Below, one piece after another: positions 1 through 6,095 of a DNA stretch of 7,244 nt. The notes under the pieces are model-generated. The model was not told the origin of the DNA. It saw nothing but the letters and a program-made list of their open reading frames with translations, and did not search any database. The position numbers and the translations under genes were made by a program. Within the stretch, counting starts at the first letter, position 1. Every line of letters starts with the position of its first letter. Source of the stretch: Sphingomonadales bacterium (GTDB lineage: Bacteria; Pseudomonadota; Alphaproteobacteria; Sphingomonadales; Sphingomonadaceae); contig JAIXPM010000033.1 in assembly GCA_027486275.1 (NCBI GenBank), positions 1 to 7,244 on the forward strand, in the 5' to 3' direction.

Positions 1-458
1 AGCAGCCAGCCCATGCGATCGGATTCCAGATACAGCGCCAGATCGAGCGCCTGGGTCGGCACATTTTCGAAATAGTTGGTGCGATCAAACCAGGTGGTGC
101 CGTTGGCGTCCGTCGCGCCCACATCCTCCAGCTTCTTGAAGAACACGCCGTCGTTGTTCTCGCTGCCATAGAACATCAAATGTTCGAACAAATGGGCAAA
201 GCCGGTCTTGCCACGGGGCTCGTCCTTGGAACCGATGTGATACCAGACACTGACGGCCACGATCGGCGCCTTGCGATCGGTATGGACGATGACGCGCAGG
301 CCGTTGGGCAAGGTGAACTGTTCGTACGGCACCTGCACCTGGCTCACCAGCGCAGCGAAGCTGGCCGGTTGGGTGGCGGGCACGGCACCAGTCTGCGCCA
401 GCACCGGTTGCACCAGCATTGTGGTGGCAGCCAGTGCCACCAGAAAATTGCGGATCAT
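1..458 (-). CDS. Secreted M16 family zinc metallopeptidase (insulinase-like), N-terminal part, cut by window edge
   Basis: Reading the minus strand from ATG at 458 gives 152 residues open to the left edge, so the C-terminal part is missing. The first 21 residues (MIRNFLVALAATTMLVQPVLA) form a typical signal peptide, with likely cleavage after VLA, so the enzyme should act in the periplasm or on the outer surface. The body begins with the M16 hallmark TLPNGLRVIV (residues 49-58), then VSVWYHIGS (69-77), and the inverted zinc motif HLFEH at 89-93, where H89 and H93 bind zinc and E92 is the catalytic base. The third zinc ligand, a Glu some 70-80 residues further on in this family, lies beyond the edge. 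A GAGG Shine-Dalgarno sits 8 bases before the ATG. Family members degrade peptides or process exported proteins; the substrate cannot be read from sequence. It is transcribed divergently from the M28 peptidase gene. Confidence 0.93.
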   Translation of the reverse strand, partial: MIRNFLVALAATTMLVQPVLAQTGAVPATQPASFAALVSQVQVPYEQFTLPNGLRVIVHTDRKAPIVAVSVWYHIGSKDEPRGKTGFAHLFEHLMFYGSENNDGVFFKKLEDVGATDANGTTWFDRTNYFENVPTQALDLALYLESDRMGWL

Positions 459-520
459 CGACAAAACCTCACTCAATCTTGCAGTTTGCACAGGTTTAGC
501 CTGCCTGATACGCAACGCCA
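459..520. promoter_or_regulatory. 62-bp divergent intergenic region between two secreted peptidase genes
   Basis: This gap must hold the 5' signals for both the M16 gene (leftward) and the M28 gene (rightward) unless a promoter lies within a coding region. The leftward gene has a clear ribosome binding site (CCTC at 467-470 on the plus strand, GAGG in the mRNA). The rightward gene has no recognisable one. TTGCAC at 486-491 and TGATAC at 506-511 resemble -35 and -10 boxes for the rightward direction, but their spacing of 14 bases is too short to trust. I make no firm promoter call; that regulatory DNA is here is inferred from the gene layout. Confidence 0.4.
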
Positions 521-2173
521 ATGATCAAGCATACGCTCCTCCTGTCCGCCGCCCTGCCGCTCATCGCCGCAGCCGCTCCCGCCCCAAAAGCCGATCCGCT
601 GGCTGCGTCGTTCCGCGCCCATGTCGCCTTCCTGGCCGATGATCTGCTGGAAGGCCGCGGCATCGGCTCGCAGGGGCACGAGATTGCTGCCAATTATATC
701 GCCCAGCATTTCGCCCGCCTGGGCCTGCAGCCGGCCGGCGATAAAGGCACGTGGTTCCAGCGCGTGAACTTCGCCGAAAGCCGCTTCGCCAGCGAGCGCG
801 AGACCGCGGTGATGGAAACCGGGGCGGGCAAGACAATCACGCTCGAAAATGGTGTCGGCCTGGTGCTGTCCCCCGGCGATCTCGCCGGCCCGGAAAGCAT
901 TAGCGGTGAAATGGTGTTCGTCGGCTATGGCCTGCAGGACAAATCGCAGGGCATCGATGATTTCGCCGGCCTTGATCTGAAGGGCAAATATGCCGTGGTG
1001 CTGTCGGGCGCGCCCGACGGCATGAACAGCGAAGTCGCCGCCCACCTTGCCCGCACCTCCAAGGGCATCGCCGCGCTGCAGGCTGGCGCCGTTGGCCTGA
1101 TCACCGTGCGCACCCTGAAGGAAGCGGCGCGTTTGCCGTGGGAAAAATTCGCACCGCGCGCCCGTCTGCCGCGCCGCGTGCTGCTCGGCCCCGATGGCCA
1201 GGCGCTGGGCGATGGCGCCGGCCTGAAGGTGCGCGCCAGCATCGATGATGCCGCCGCCGCCGCCATCTTCGCCGGTTCCGCCATGAGCTTTGCCGATGTG
1301 CAGGCTGCGGCCGCCAAGGGCCCGGTGAAGGGCTTCCCGCTGATGGGTCGTTTCAAGATCAACCGTGCCACCAAGCTGGAGCGTATTTCCAGCCCCAACG
1401 TGCTCGGCCTGCTGCCCGGCACCGACAAGACGCTGGCCGCCGAGATCGTGGTGATTTCCGCCCACTCAGACCATGTTGGCGTGAAGGCCAATCCCAAGCC
1501 CGGCGAAGACCGCATCTTCAACGGCGCCATGGACAATGCCAGCGGCACCGCCACGATGATGGAAGCCGCCACCGCGCTGGTGAAGGCGCCGCCGAAACGC
1601 TCCGTGCTGTTCCTCGCCACCACGGCGGAGGAATCCGGGCTGCTGGGTGCCGATTATTTCTCGCGCCAGCCCACGGTGGATGTGAAGCGCATCGTCGCCG
1701 ATGTGAACATCGACATGCCGATCCTCACCTGCGATTTCGGCGATGTGGTGGCCTTTGGCGGGGACCGTTCAACGCTGGGCCCCACGGTCGCTGCCGCGGC
1801 AAAGGCGATGAAATTGGGCCTGTCCCCCGATCCGCAGCCGGAAGAAGCGGTGTTCACCCGGTCAGACCATTATCCCTTCGTGCGCAAGGGCGTGCCTTCG
1901 GTGTTCCTGAAGACCGGCTGGACCGACGCGAAGGGCGGCATGGTCTGCAAGGACGCCGAACGGGCGTTCCGCCTCGACAGCTATCACGAAGTGTCGGACC
2001 AGCTTGATCTGCCATTCGATTGGGCCGCCGCCGCAAAGTGGAGCCGGCTGAACACCGACATCATCCGCCGGATCGCCAACGGCACGGCCGCGCCGCGCTG
2101 GTATGAAGGCGATTATTTCGGCGCTGCCTTTGCGCCGACTGCACCGAAAGCGCCGAAGCCGAAATCGCGCTGA
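521..2173 (+). CDS. Secreted M28 family zinc aminopeptidase-like protein with PA domain
   Basis: This is a complete 550-residue protein. The N-terminus (about 1-20, MIKHTLLLSAALPLIAAAAP) is a signal peptide, so it acts outside the cytoplasm. Residues about 120-270 look like a protease-associated (PA) insert (SGEMVFVGYG, DLKGKYAVVL, KGIAALQAGAVGLITV). The catalytic M28 domain follows with all expected residues: H315 and D317 in AHSDHVG, bridging D338 in AMDNASGTA, catalytic and metal-binding E370/E371 in TTAEESG, D398 in NIDMP, and H450 in RSDHYPF. M28 enzymes are two-zinc exopeptidases that remove N-terminal residues. The tail is a Pro/Lys/Ala-rich stretch. The start is well bounded: an in-frame TGA lies at 506-508 and no other start codon lies between, yet no Shine-Dalgarno is visible. 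It diverges from the M16 gene and converges on purK. The exact substrate is unknown. Confidence 0.95.
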   Translation: MIKHTLLLSAALPLIAAAAPAPKADPLAASFRAHVAFLADDLLEGRGIGSQGHEIAANYIAQHFARLGLQPAGDKGTWFQRVNFAESRFASERETAVMETGAGKTITLENGVGLVLSPGDLAGPESISGEMVFVGYGLQDKSQGIDDFAGLDLKGKYAVVLSGAPDGMNSEVAAHLARTSKGIAALQAGAVGLITVRTLKEAARLPWEKFAPRARLPRRVLLGPDGQALGDGAGLKVRASIDDAAAAAIFAGSAMSFADVQAAAAKGPVKGFPLMGRFKINRATKLERISSPNVLGLLPGTDKTLAAEIVVISAHSDHVGVKANPKPGEDRIFNGAMDNASGTATMMEAATALVKAPPKRSVLFLATTAEESGLLGADYFSRQPTVDVKRIVADVNIDMPILTCDFGDVVAFGGDRSTLGPTVAAAAKAMKLGLSPDPQPEEAVFTRSDHYPFVRKGVPSVFLKTGWTDAKGGMVCKDAERAFRLDSYHEVSDQLDLPFDWAAAAKWSRLNTDIIRRIANGTAAPRWYEGDYFGAAFAPTAPKAPKPKSR

Positions 2174-2177
2174 GGCG

Positions 2178-3242
2178 CTATTTCCCCAGCCGGGTCACAT
2201 GGCCCATCTTGCGGCCAGGCCGGGCCTCGGCCTTGCCGTAAAGATGCACATGCGCCGTGGGGTCGGCCATCAGGCGCGGCCAGTCGGCCACATCGTCGCC
2301 GATCAGATTGGTCATCTCGATCCGGGATGACATCAGCGCGGTCGGCCGCAGCGGCAGGCCCACCACGGCGCGGACATGGTTTTCAAACTGGCTGGTGGCG
2401 CTGCCCTCGATCGTCCAGTGGCCGCTATTATGCACGCGCGGCGCAATCTCGTTGAAGCGCGGGCCATCCTTGCAGGCGAAGAATTCGGCGGTCAGCACGC
2501 CGATGTGGCCCAGCTTTTCCGCCACGGTGCGGGCCAGTTGCACGGCTTCGGCGGCTTGCGCGCGCACCAGTGCCGGCGGCGGCAGCGTGGAGGTGGCAAG
2601 AATGCCGCCCTTGTGCAGGTTCACCGGCACCGGCCAATCCACGATGCTGCCATCCTGCCCCCGGCACAGAATCACGCTAAATTCATGGGCAAAATTCACG
2701 AAGCCTTCCAGGATCGCCGGCTGGCCGCCAATCGCTGCCCACGCGGCATCGGCATCGCCCGCCGCCATGATCCGCGCCTGGCCCTTGCCGTCATAACCGA
2801 ACCGCCGCGTCTTCAGGATCGCCGGCAGGCCGACCTGTGCAATGGCCGCGTCCAGCGCCTCGCGGCTATCGACCTGCGCCCAGGTCGCCGTGCGCCCGCC
2901 CAGCCATTCGACAAACTGTTTTTCGGCCATGCGGTCCTGCGCGACTTCCAGACTGTGCGCGCCGGGGTGGACAGGCACATGGGATGCCAGCTGCCGCACC
3001 GCCTCGCGGTCGACATTCTCCCATTCCAGCGTCACCACATCCACGGCGGCCGCAAAGGCCTTCAGCGCCGCTGCATCGCCATACTCGGCCCGCGTGGTGA
3101 ACGCCGCCACTTCGCTGGCCGGCGTGTCGGCTTCCGGCGCAAAGATGTGGCAGCGATAGCCCAGCTCCGCCGCAGCCAGCGCCAGCATGCGGCCCAGCTG
3201 GCCGCCGCCCAAAATGCCGATGGTAGAGCCGGGTGCCAGCAT
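2178..3242 (-). CDS. purK: N5-carboxyaminoimidazole ribonucleotide synthase (ATP-grasp, PurK)
   Basis: PurK joins AIR, bicarbonate and ATP to give N5-CAIR, the step before PurE in cytoplasmic de novo purine synthesis. The 354-residue length is normal for the family. Visible hallmarks are the N-terminal GGGQLGRM (12-19), the ATP-grasp segment KTRRFGYDGKGQ, the metal and phosphate-binding NEIAPRVHNSGHWTIEG, SQFENHVRAVVGLPL, and the C-terminal signature LYGKAEARPGRKMGHVT. Small departures from the usual consensus are EWEN where EFEN is common and GHW where GHY is common; both look conservative. The ATG shares its A with the purE stop (TGATG), which points to translational coupling, and the start has no strong Shine-Dalgarno of its own. 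The TAG stop lies 4 bp from the stop of the convergent M28 gene. Confidence 0.97.
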   Translation of the reverse strand: MLAPGSTIGILGGGQLGRMLALAAAELGYRCHIFAPEADTPASEVAAFTTRAEYGDAAALKAFAAAVDVVTLEWENVDREAVRQLASHVPVHPGAHSLEVAQDRMAEKQFVEWLGGRTATWAQVDSREALDAAIAQVGLPAILKTRRFGYDGKGQARIMAAGDADAAWAAIGGQPAILEGFVNFAHEFSVILCRGQDGSIVDWPVPVNLHKGGILATSTLPPPALVRAQAAEAVQLARTVAEKLGHIGVLTAEFFACKDGPRFNEIAPRVHNSGHWTIEGSATSQFENHVRAVVGLPLRPTALMSSRIEMTNLIGDDVADWPRLMADPTAHVHLYGKAEARPGRKMGHVTRLGK

Positions 3243-3745
3243 CAGGGCAGATCATCCGACGGGACCAGCGCCACCGCGTCCGTCTGCGCCTGCCGCCACG
3301 CGGCCAGCCGGCCGGCCAGCGCCGCATCATTCAGCGCCAGGATGGACGCCGCCTGCAACGCCGCGTTCACCGCGCCGGCCTTGCCGATGGCGAAGGTGCC
3401 CACCGGCACACCGGCCGGCATCTGGACGATGGAAAGCAGGCTGTCGATGCCCTTCAGCGTTTTCGATTCCACCGGCACGCCCAGCACCGGCAGCGCCGTC
3501 ATGCTGGCGGCCATGCCCGGCAGATGCGCCGCGCCGCCCGCGCCAGCGATGATCACATTCAGGCCTCGGGCCGCCGCGCCGCGCGCGTAATCGAACAGGC
3601 GATCCGGGGTGCGGTGGGCCGAAACGATGCGGGTTTCGTGGGGCACGCCCAGTGCCACCAATATATCGGCGGCATGCACCATCGTCTGCCAGTCAGACTG
3701 GCTGCCCATGATGATGCCAACCAGCGGTGCCGCGTCGCTTGCCAT
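3242..3745 (-). CDS. purE: N5-carboxyaminoimidazole ribonucleotide mutase (class I PurE)
   Basis: PurE converts N5-CAIR, made by PurK, into CAIR. With ATG at 3745 the protein has 167 residues, the normal class I size. It shows [10 protein letters not shown] (10-19), the SAHRTP motif (42-47) holding the catalytic His (H44), the glycine-rich [13 protein letters not shown] loop, LPVLGVPV, and [17 protein letters not shown]. These and the presence of purK fit the two-step bacterial route rather than the one-step class II AIR carboxylase. An in-frame GTG at 3793 would add 16 residues ([16 protein letters not shown]). I prefer ATG 3745 because the added stretch is not family-like, lies across two palindromes, and AAGGG sits about 10 bases before the ATG. 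It is the first gene of the purE-purK operon, downstream of the TetR gene on the same strand. Confidence 0.97.
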   Translation of the reverse strand: MASDAAPLVGIIMGSQSDWQTMVHAADILVALGVPHETRIVSAHRTPDRLFDYARGAAARGLNVIIAGAGGAAHLPGMAASMTALPVLGVPVESKTLKGIDSLLSIVQMPAGVPVGTFAIGKAGAVNAALQAASILALNDAALAGRLAAWRQAQTDAVALVPSDDLP

Positions 3746-3836
3746 GGCAATTCTGCCCTTTTTGCCCGGAACCGGGCCGTTGGAAAGCGCCACGCTTTAA
3801 CCGCCAGCCCCAGCCGGCGCAAAGAAAATCAGCCGA
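3746..3836 (-). promoter_or_regulatory. purE leader/promoter region with three consecutive inverted repeats
   Basis: The 91-bp gap between the TetR stop and the purE ATG holds three short inverted repeats in a row. In the direction of purE transcription they are GCCGGC-TGGG-GCTGGC (3818-3803, one G-T pair), AAAGCG-TGG-CGCTTT (3798-3784, perfect) and GCCCGG-TT-CCGGGC (3777-3764, perfect), the last followed at once by AAAAAGGG, the Shine-Dalgarno. A weak sigma-70-like pair, TTGCGC (3822-3817) and TAAAGC (3799-3794) with a 17-bp spacer, would place the -10 box inside the second palindrome. None of the repeats is followed by a T-run in the leftward direction, so none is a standard intrinsic terminator. 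The palindromes are seen directly; roles as operator or RNA leader are inference. Confidence 0.4.
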
Positions 3837-4418
3837 TCAGCTCTTGGCCGCCAGCAAGGCTGCAACGGCCGCTTGGATCACCTGCACGGCGCCGGCATGA
3901 TCCTGCCGCTGGCAATCGCGCAGCCGGCCATAGGCTTCCAGGCTCAACCAAAGATCAAGCTGTTCGAACCACAGATGATCGGCCTTCACGTCAGGCGGCA
4001 CCGCGCCTTCCAGCCGGGCGCGCAGCATCAGCGTGAGCGCATCCAGACCGTGGTTGAGCAGGGGCGAGCGCTGCCGATGCATGTCGGCCGCGCGGCGATA
4101 GGGCAGCACGGTTTCGAACATCTCCATGCGACGAGCCATCGCCTCGCCAACCTGGCCCTGCCAGCTGCCGGCCTCATAGGGCCGGGAAAGATGCGTGTAG
4201 CGCCGGCCGATCCGTTCGATCACCGCCACATACAGCCCGTCCATGTCGCCGAAATGGCGGAACACCGATCGCAGGCCCACCCTGGCGCGGGCGGCAATTG
4301 CCTCCGCACCGGGGATGCCCTGATCCTCATCCACCAGGGCGATCACGGCGTTGATGATGCGATCCCGGCTCGCCACCGAGCGCAGGCGCCGACCATCAAT
4401 CTCCGCAGCTTCCGGCAC
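3837..4418 (-). CDS. TetR/AcrR family transcriptional regulator
   Basis: This is a 193-residue protein of normal TetR size. The N-terminal DNA-binding domain shows RDRIINAVIALVDEDQG (helix 1) followed by the helix-turn-helix AEAIAARARVGLRSVFRHFG and DMDGLYVAVIERI, which matches the TetR pattern ending in a Y/F-R-H-F recognition helix. The C-terminal two thirds is helical and would bind an unknown ligand and form the dimer. The start is GTG at 4418; an upstream ATG at 4433 runs into TGA after three codons, so it cannot be used. GGGG lies about nine bases before the GTG. Upstream on the same strand is a small membrane protein gene, downstream is purE. A likely target is its own promoter or the neighbouring membrane protein gene; a link to purine genes is not shown. 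Confidence 0.88.
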   Translation of the reverse strand: MPEAAEIDGRRLRSVASRDRIINAVIALVDEDQGIPGAEAIAARARVGLRSVFRHFGDMDGLYVAVIERIGRRYTHLSRPYEAGSWQGQVGEAMARRMEMFETVLPYRRAADMHRQRSPLLNHGLDALTLMLRARLEGAVPPDVKADHLWFEQLDLWLSLEAYGRLRDCQRQDHAGAVQVIQAAVAALLAAKS

Positions 4419-4558
4419 GCGTCAGGCCCCCATATGCACTGGCTTTCAGACTGCCATTGCCGGCGCAGCGATGCCACCAGCAGAGGGTTAACAATTGCCG
4501 TGGCACGGCCGCCAGCGCGCCCGGCTGTGACGAAACTGCGACCGATTGAGCGCGAGGC
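4419..4558. promoter_or_regulatory. 140-bp intergenic region upstream of the TetR gene
   Basis: This gap separates the stop of the DUF4345-like gene from the GTG of the TetR gene, both on the minus strand. It holds a small AT-rich island with two overlapping 6-bp palindromes, GTTAAC (4487-4492) and CAATTG (4492-4497), in otherwise GC-rich DNA. This is a possible autoregulatory operator. Just after the upstream gene, TGAGC-CTCGC-GCTCA can fold into a five-pair stem that includes the stop codon, but there is no T-run. I cannot define a promoter here, and an open frame crossing the gap looks like a codon shadow. Confidence 0.3.
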
Positions 4559-4933
4559 TCAGCGTGCGAAGCTGCGCCGCGCCAGCAACAGGGCCACAAT
4601 CATCACCGCTTCGGCAATCATCGGCGGATAAGCGGTGGGGGCGGTGCCATCCAGGGCTAGCGATATCGTGCGGCCACTGATGGCGATGGCAAGCAGCAGC
4701 AACGGCACCTGCAGCGCCTTGTCATCCTTCTTCACCGCCCCGATCAGCGCAAACACGCCGCCCGTGATGAAGAAACCGGGGAAATCGGCCCGCAGCGTTG
4801 CCAGGCCCTGGCTGCCCAGCGGTGACAGGAAAAACTGCCCGGCCAATTTCGCCGGATTGAGCAGGAAGCCCATGCCGATCGCAATATTGAACACCGCGAT
4901 CAAACCGATCACCACCCGCATCACGCCTGCCAT
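4559..4933 (-). CDS. Small four-helix membrane protein, DUF4345-like
   Basis: With ATG at 4933 the product has 124 residues and is strongly hydrophobic, with about four predicted membrane segments: VVIGLIAVFNIAIGMGFLL, FFITGGVFALIGAV, VPLLLLAIAISGRTISLAL and MIAEAVMIVALLLA. The pattern of a short loop with L-R-D-x-P-G-F before helix 2 and G-R-x-x-S-L-x-x-D-G after helix 3 resembles the DUF4345 family, whose function is not known. The same frame stays open up to ATG 4999 (146 residues), but that adds a non-hydrophobic stretch reaching into the divergent promoter area. ATG 4933 has GGGGA about nine bases upstream, and ATG 4921 (MRVVIG) is a further option. It lies upstream of and parallel to the TetR gene and diverges from the MBL hydrolase gene. 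Family assignment is from memory of the pattern and is moderate. Confidence 0.65.
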   Translation of the reverse strand: MAGVMRVVIGLIAVFNIAIGMGFLLNPAKLAGQFFLSPLGSQGLATLRADFPGFFITGGVFALIGAVKKDDKALQVPLLLLAIAISGRTISLALDGTAPTAYPPMIAEAVMIVALLLARRSFAR

Positions 4934-5025
4934 TTCCCATATTCCCCAAAATGTTGGCGGCCACCCTATCAGGCCGGCGCGCGCTGAAAACCAGTCCATT
5001 GTCAGAAGGTCGGCTTGGGCCTAGC
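4934..5025. promoter_or_regulatory. 92-bp divergent intergenic region (DUF4345-like / MBL hydrolase)
   Basis: This is the gap between two divergent starts and is expected to contain promoters for both directions. Longer start choices of the two genes (ATG 4999 leftward, ATG 4951 rightward) would overlap head to head and remove this region, which is one reason to prefer the shorter starts. AGAAGG at 5004-5009 looks like a Shine-Dalgarno but lies 16 bases before the rightward ATG at 5026, too far to be ideal. I see no well-spaced -35/-10 pair. Confidence 0.35.
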
Positions 5026-6081
5026 ATGCGGTTCATGCGCCGTCTCCTGTTGCTTCTGTTGATCCTCGCTGCCGTGGGCGGGCTGTGGTGGCAACGCGCG
5101 CCGGTGGGCGAATTTGTGTTCAGCCAGATTGCCGAGCGCCGCGCCGGACGCAATGCGCTGGCCGCCTATGGCGACGGCCTCACCCTGGTCTTCTGCGGCA
5201 CTGGTTCCCCCGTGCCCGATCCGCAGCGCGCCGAGGCGTGCCTGATGGTGCAGGCCGGCGACAATCTGCTGCTGATCGATGGTGGCGATGGCGGCGTGCG
5301 CAAACTCGCCGGCTTTGGTGTGCCGCTGGGCGGGCTCGATGCCGTGCTGCTCACCCATCTGCACAGCGATCATATCGAAGGCCTGGCCCCGGCGCTGCTG
5401 CTGCGCTGGACCGGCAGCGCGGCGCGCACACCGCTGCCACTGATCGGCCCGCCCGGCACCAGCGACGTGGCCGCCGGTTACAATCTGCTGCTGAAGGCCG
5501 ATGCCGGTTATCGCACCGCCCATCATGGCGAAGCGATCGTGCCCACCGGTGGCGGGCAGTTTGCCGGGCAGGATCTGGGCCCCGGCGTGGTGTGGAACCG
5601 CGACGGCCTTGTCATCACCGCCTTTGCCGTCGATCACACACCCATCGCCCCGGCTTATGGCTATCGCATCGCCTACAAGGGCCGCACCGCGGTGGTGAGC
5701 GGCGACACTGGCGTCACCCCGGCCATCCCGCAGGCCGCCAAGGGCGCGGACGTGCTGATTCACGAAGCCCTGCAGCCAAGGCTTGTTGCCGCCATCACCC
5801 GCGGGCTGGCGAATGCAGGCCAGCCGCGCATCGCGCAGATCACGCGCGACATCCTCAATTATCACGCCTCGCCCGAACAGGCCGCCACCGCCGCCGCCCA
5901 GGCCGGCGTGCAGATGCTGATGCTCACCCACATCGTGCCGCAACTGCCCAGCCGTTTCTTCGAAGCGGCTTTCCTGGGTGACGCGCCGCAGCGCTTTGCC
6001 GGCCCGATCCGCATCGCGCGCGATGGCAGTGTGCTGCACCTGCCGGCCGGCAGCCGCGCGATCGAGGAAAGCCGCCTGTAA
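5026..6081 (+). CDS. Membrane-anchored MBL-fold metallohydrolase, RNase Z / AtsA-like type
   Basis: From ATG 5026 the protein has 351 residues. Residues 4-22 (MRRLLLLLLILAAVGGLWW) form a membrane anchor or uncleaved signal, so the catalytic domain should face the periplasm. The MBL fold begins at LVFCGTGSPVPDP, and every zinc ligand is present: H111, H113, D115 and H116 in THLHSDH, H204 in VDHTPIAPAYGYRI, D227 in SGDTG and H302 in LTHIVP. H246 in LIHEA is the extra RNase Z-type His. This set fits the branch that includes RNase Z and AtsA-like arylsulfatases. A true tRNA 3' processing enzyme would be cytoplasmic, so the membrane anchor argues for a periplasmic phosphodiester, sulfate ester or lactone hydrolase; the substrate is unknown. 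ATG 5035 is an alternative start. A DUF1275 gene follows after 14 bp and probably shares the transcript. Confidence 0.87.
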   Translation: MRFMRRLLLLLLILAAVGGLWWQRAPVGEFVFSQIAERRAGRNALAAYGDGLTLVFCGTGSPVPDPQRAEACLMVQAGDNLLLIDGGDGGVRKLAGFGVPLGGLDAVLLTHLHSDHIEGLAPALLLRWTGSAARTPLPLIGPPGTSDVAAGYNLLLKADAGYRTAHHGEAIVPTGGGQFAGQDLGPGVVWNRDGLVITAFAVDHTPIAPAYGYRIAYKGRTAVVSGDTGVTPAIPQAAKGADVLIHEALQPRLVAAITRGLANAGQPRIAQITRDILNYHASPEQAATAAAQAGVQMLMLTHIVPQLPSRFFEAAFLGDAPQRFAGPIRIARDGSVLHLPAGSRAIEESRL

Positions 6082-6095
6082 GGCACCATGCGCTG

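Noticed and set aside
1249..1264. Run of GCC repeats as a microsatellite
   Set aside because: It is a short poly-alanine stretch in the M28 protein, common in GC-rich coding DNA.
473..1465. 330-residue open frame on the minus strand opposite the M28 gene
   Set aside because: It lies wholly antisense to a gene with a full catalytic motif set, is rich in Gly, His, Gln and Ala without any domain, and is the usual shadow of a high-GC gene.
2376..3590. 404-residue plus-strand open frame opposite purK and purE
   Set aside because: It is antisense to two unmistakable enzymes and its product is dominated by Arg, His, Gln and Ala, as expected of a complementary-strand shadow.
3764..3777. GCCCGG-AA-CCGGGC next to a T5 run as an intrinsic terminator
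   Set aside because: In the direction of the surrounding genes the run is A5, not T5, and on the plus strand the T-run precedes the stem; no plus-strand gene ends here.
3746..3793. GTG-started N-terminal extension of PurE (16 residues)
   Set aside because: The added residues are not part of the PurE family, cross two palindromes, and the internal ATG has its own AAGGG site.
4396..4599. 67-residue minus-strand frame spanning the gap between the DUF4345-like and TetR genes
   Set aside because: It overlaps both real genes out of frame, has no family features and no convincing ribosome binding site.
5002..6039. 345-residue minus-strand frame opposite the MBL hydrolase, and a similar 296-residue one at 5862-6752
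   Set aside because: Low-complexity His/Gln/Gly/Ala composition with no motif, against sense-strand genes with conserved active sites or family motifs.
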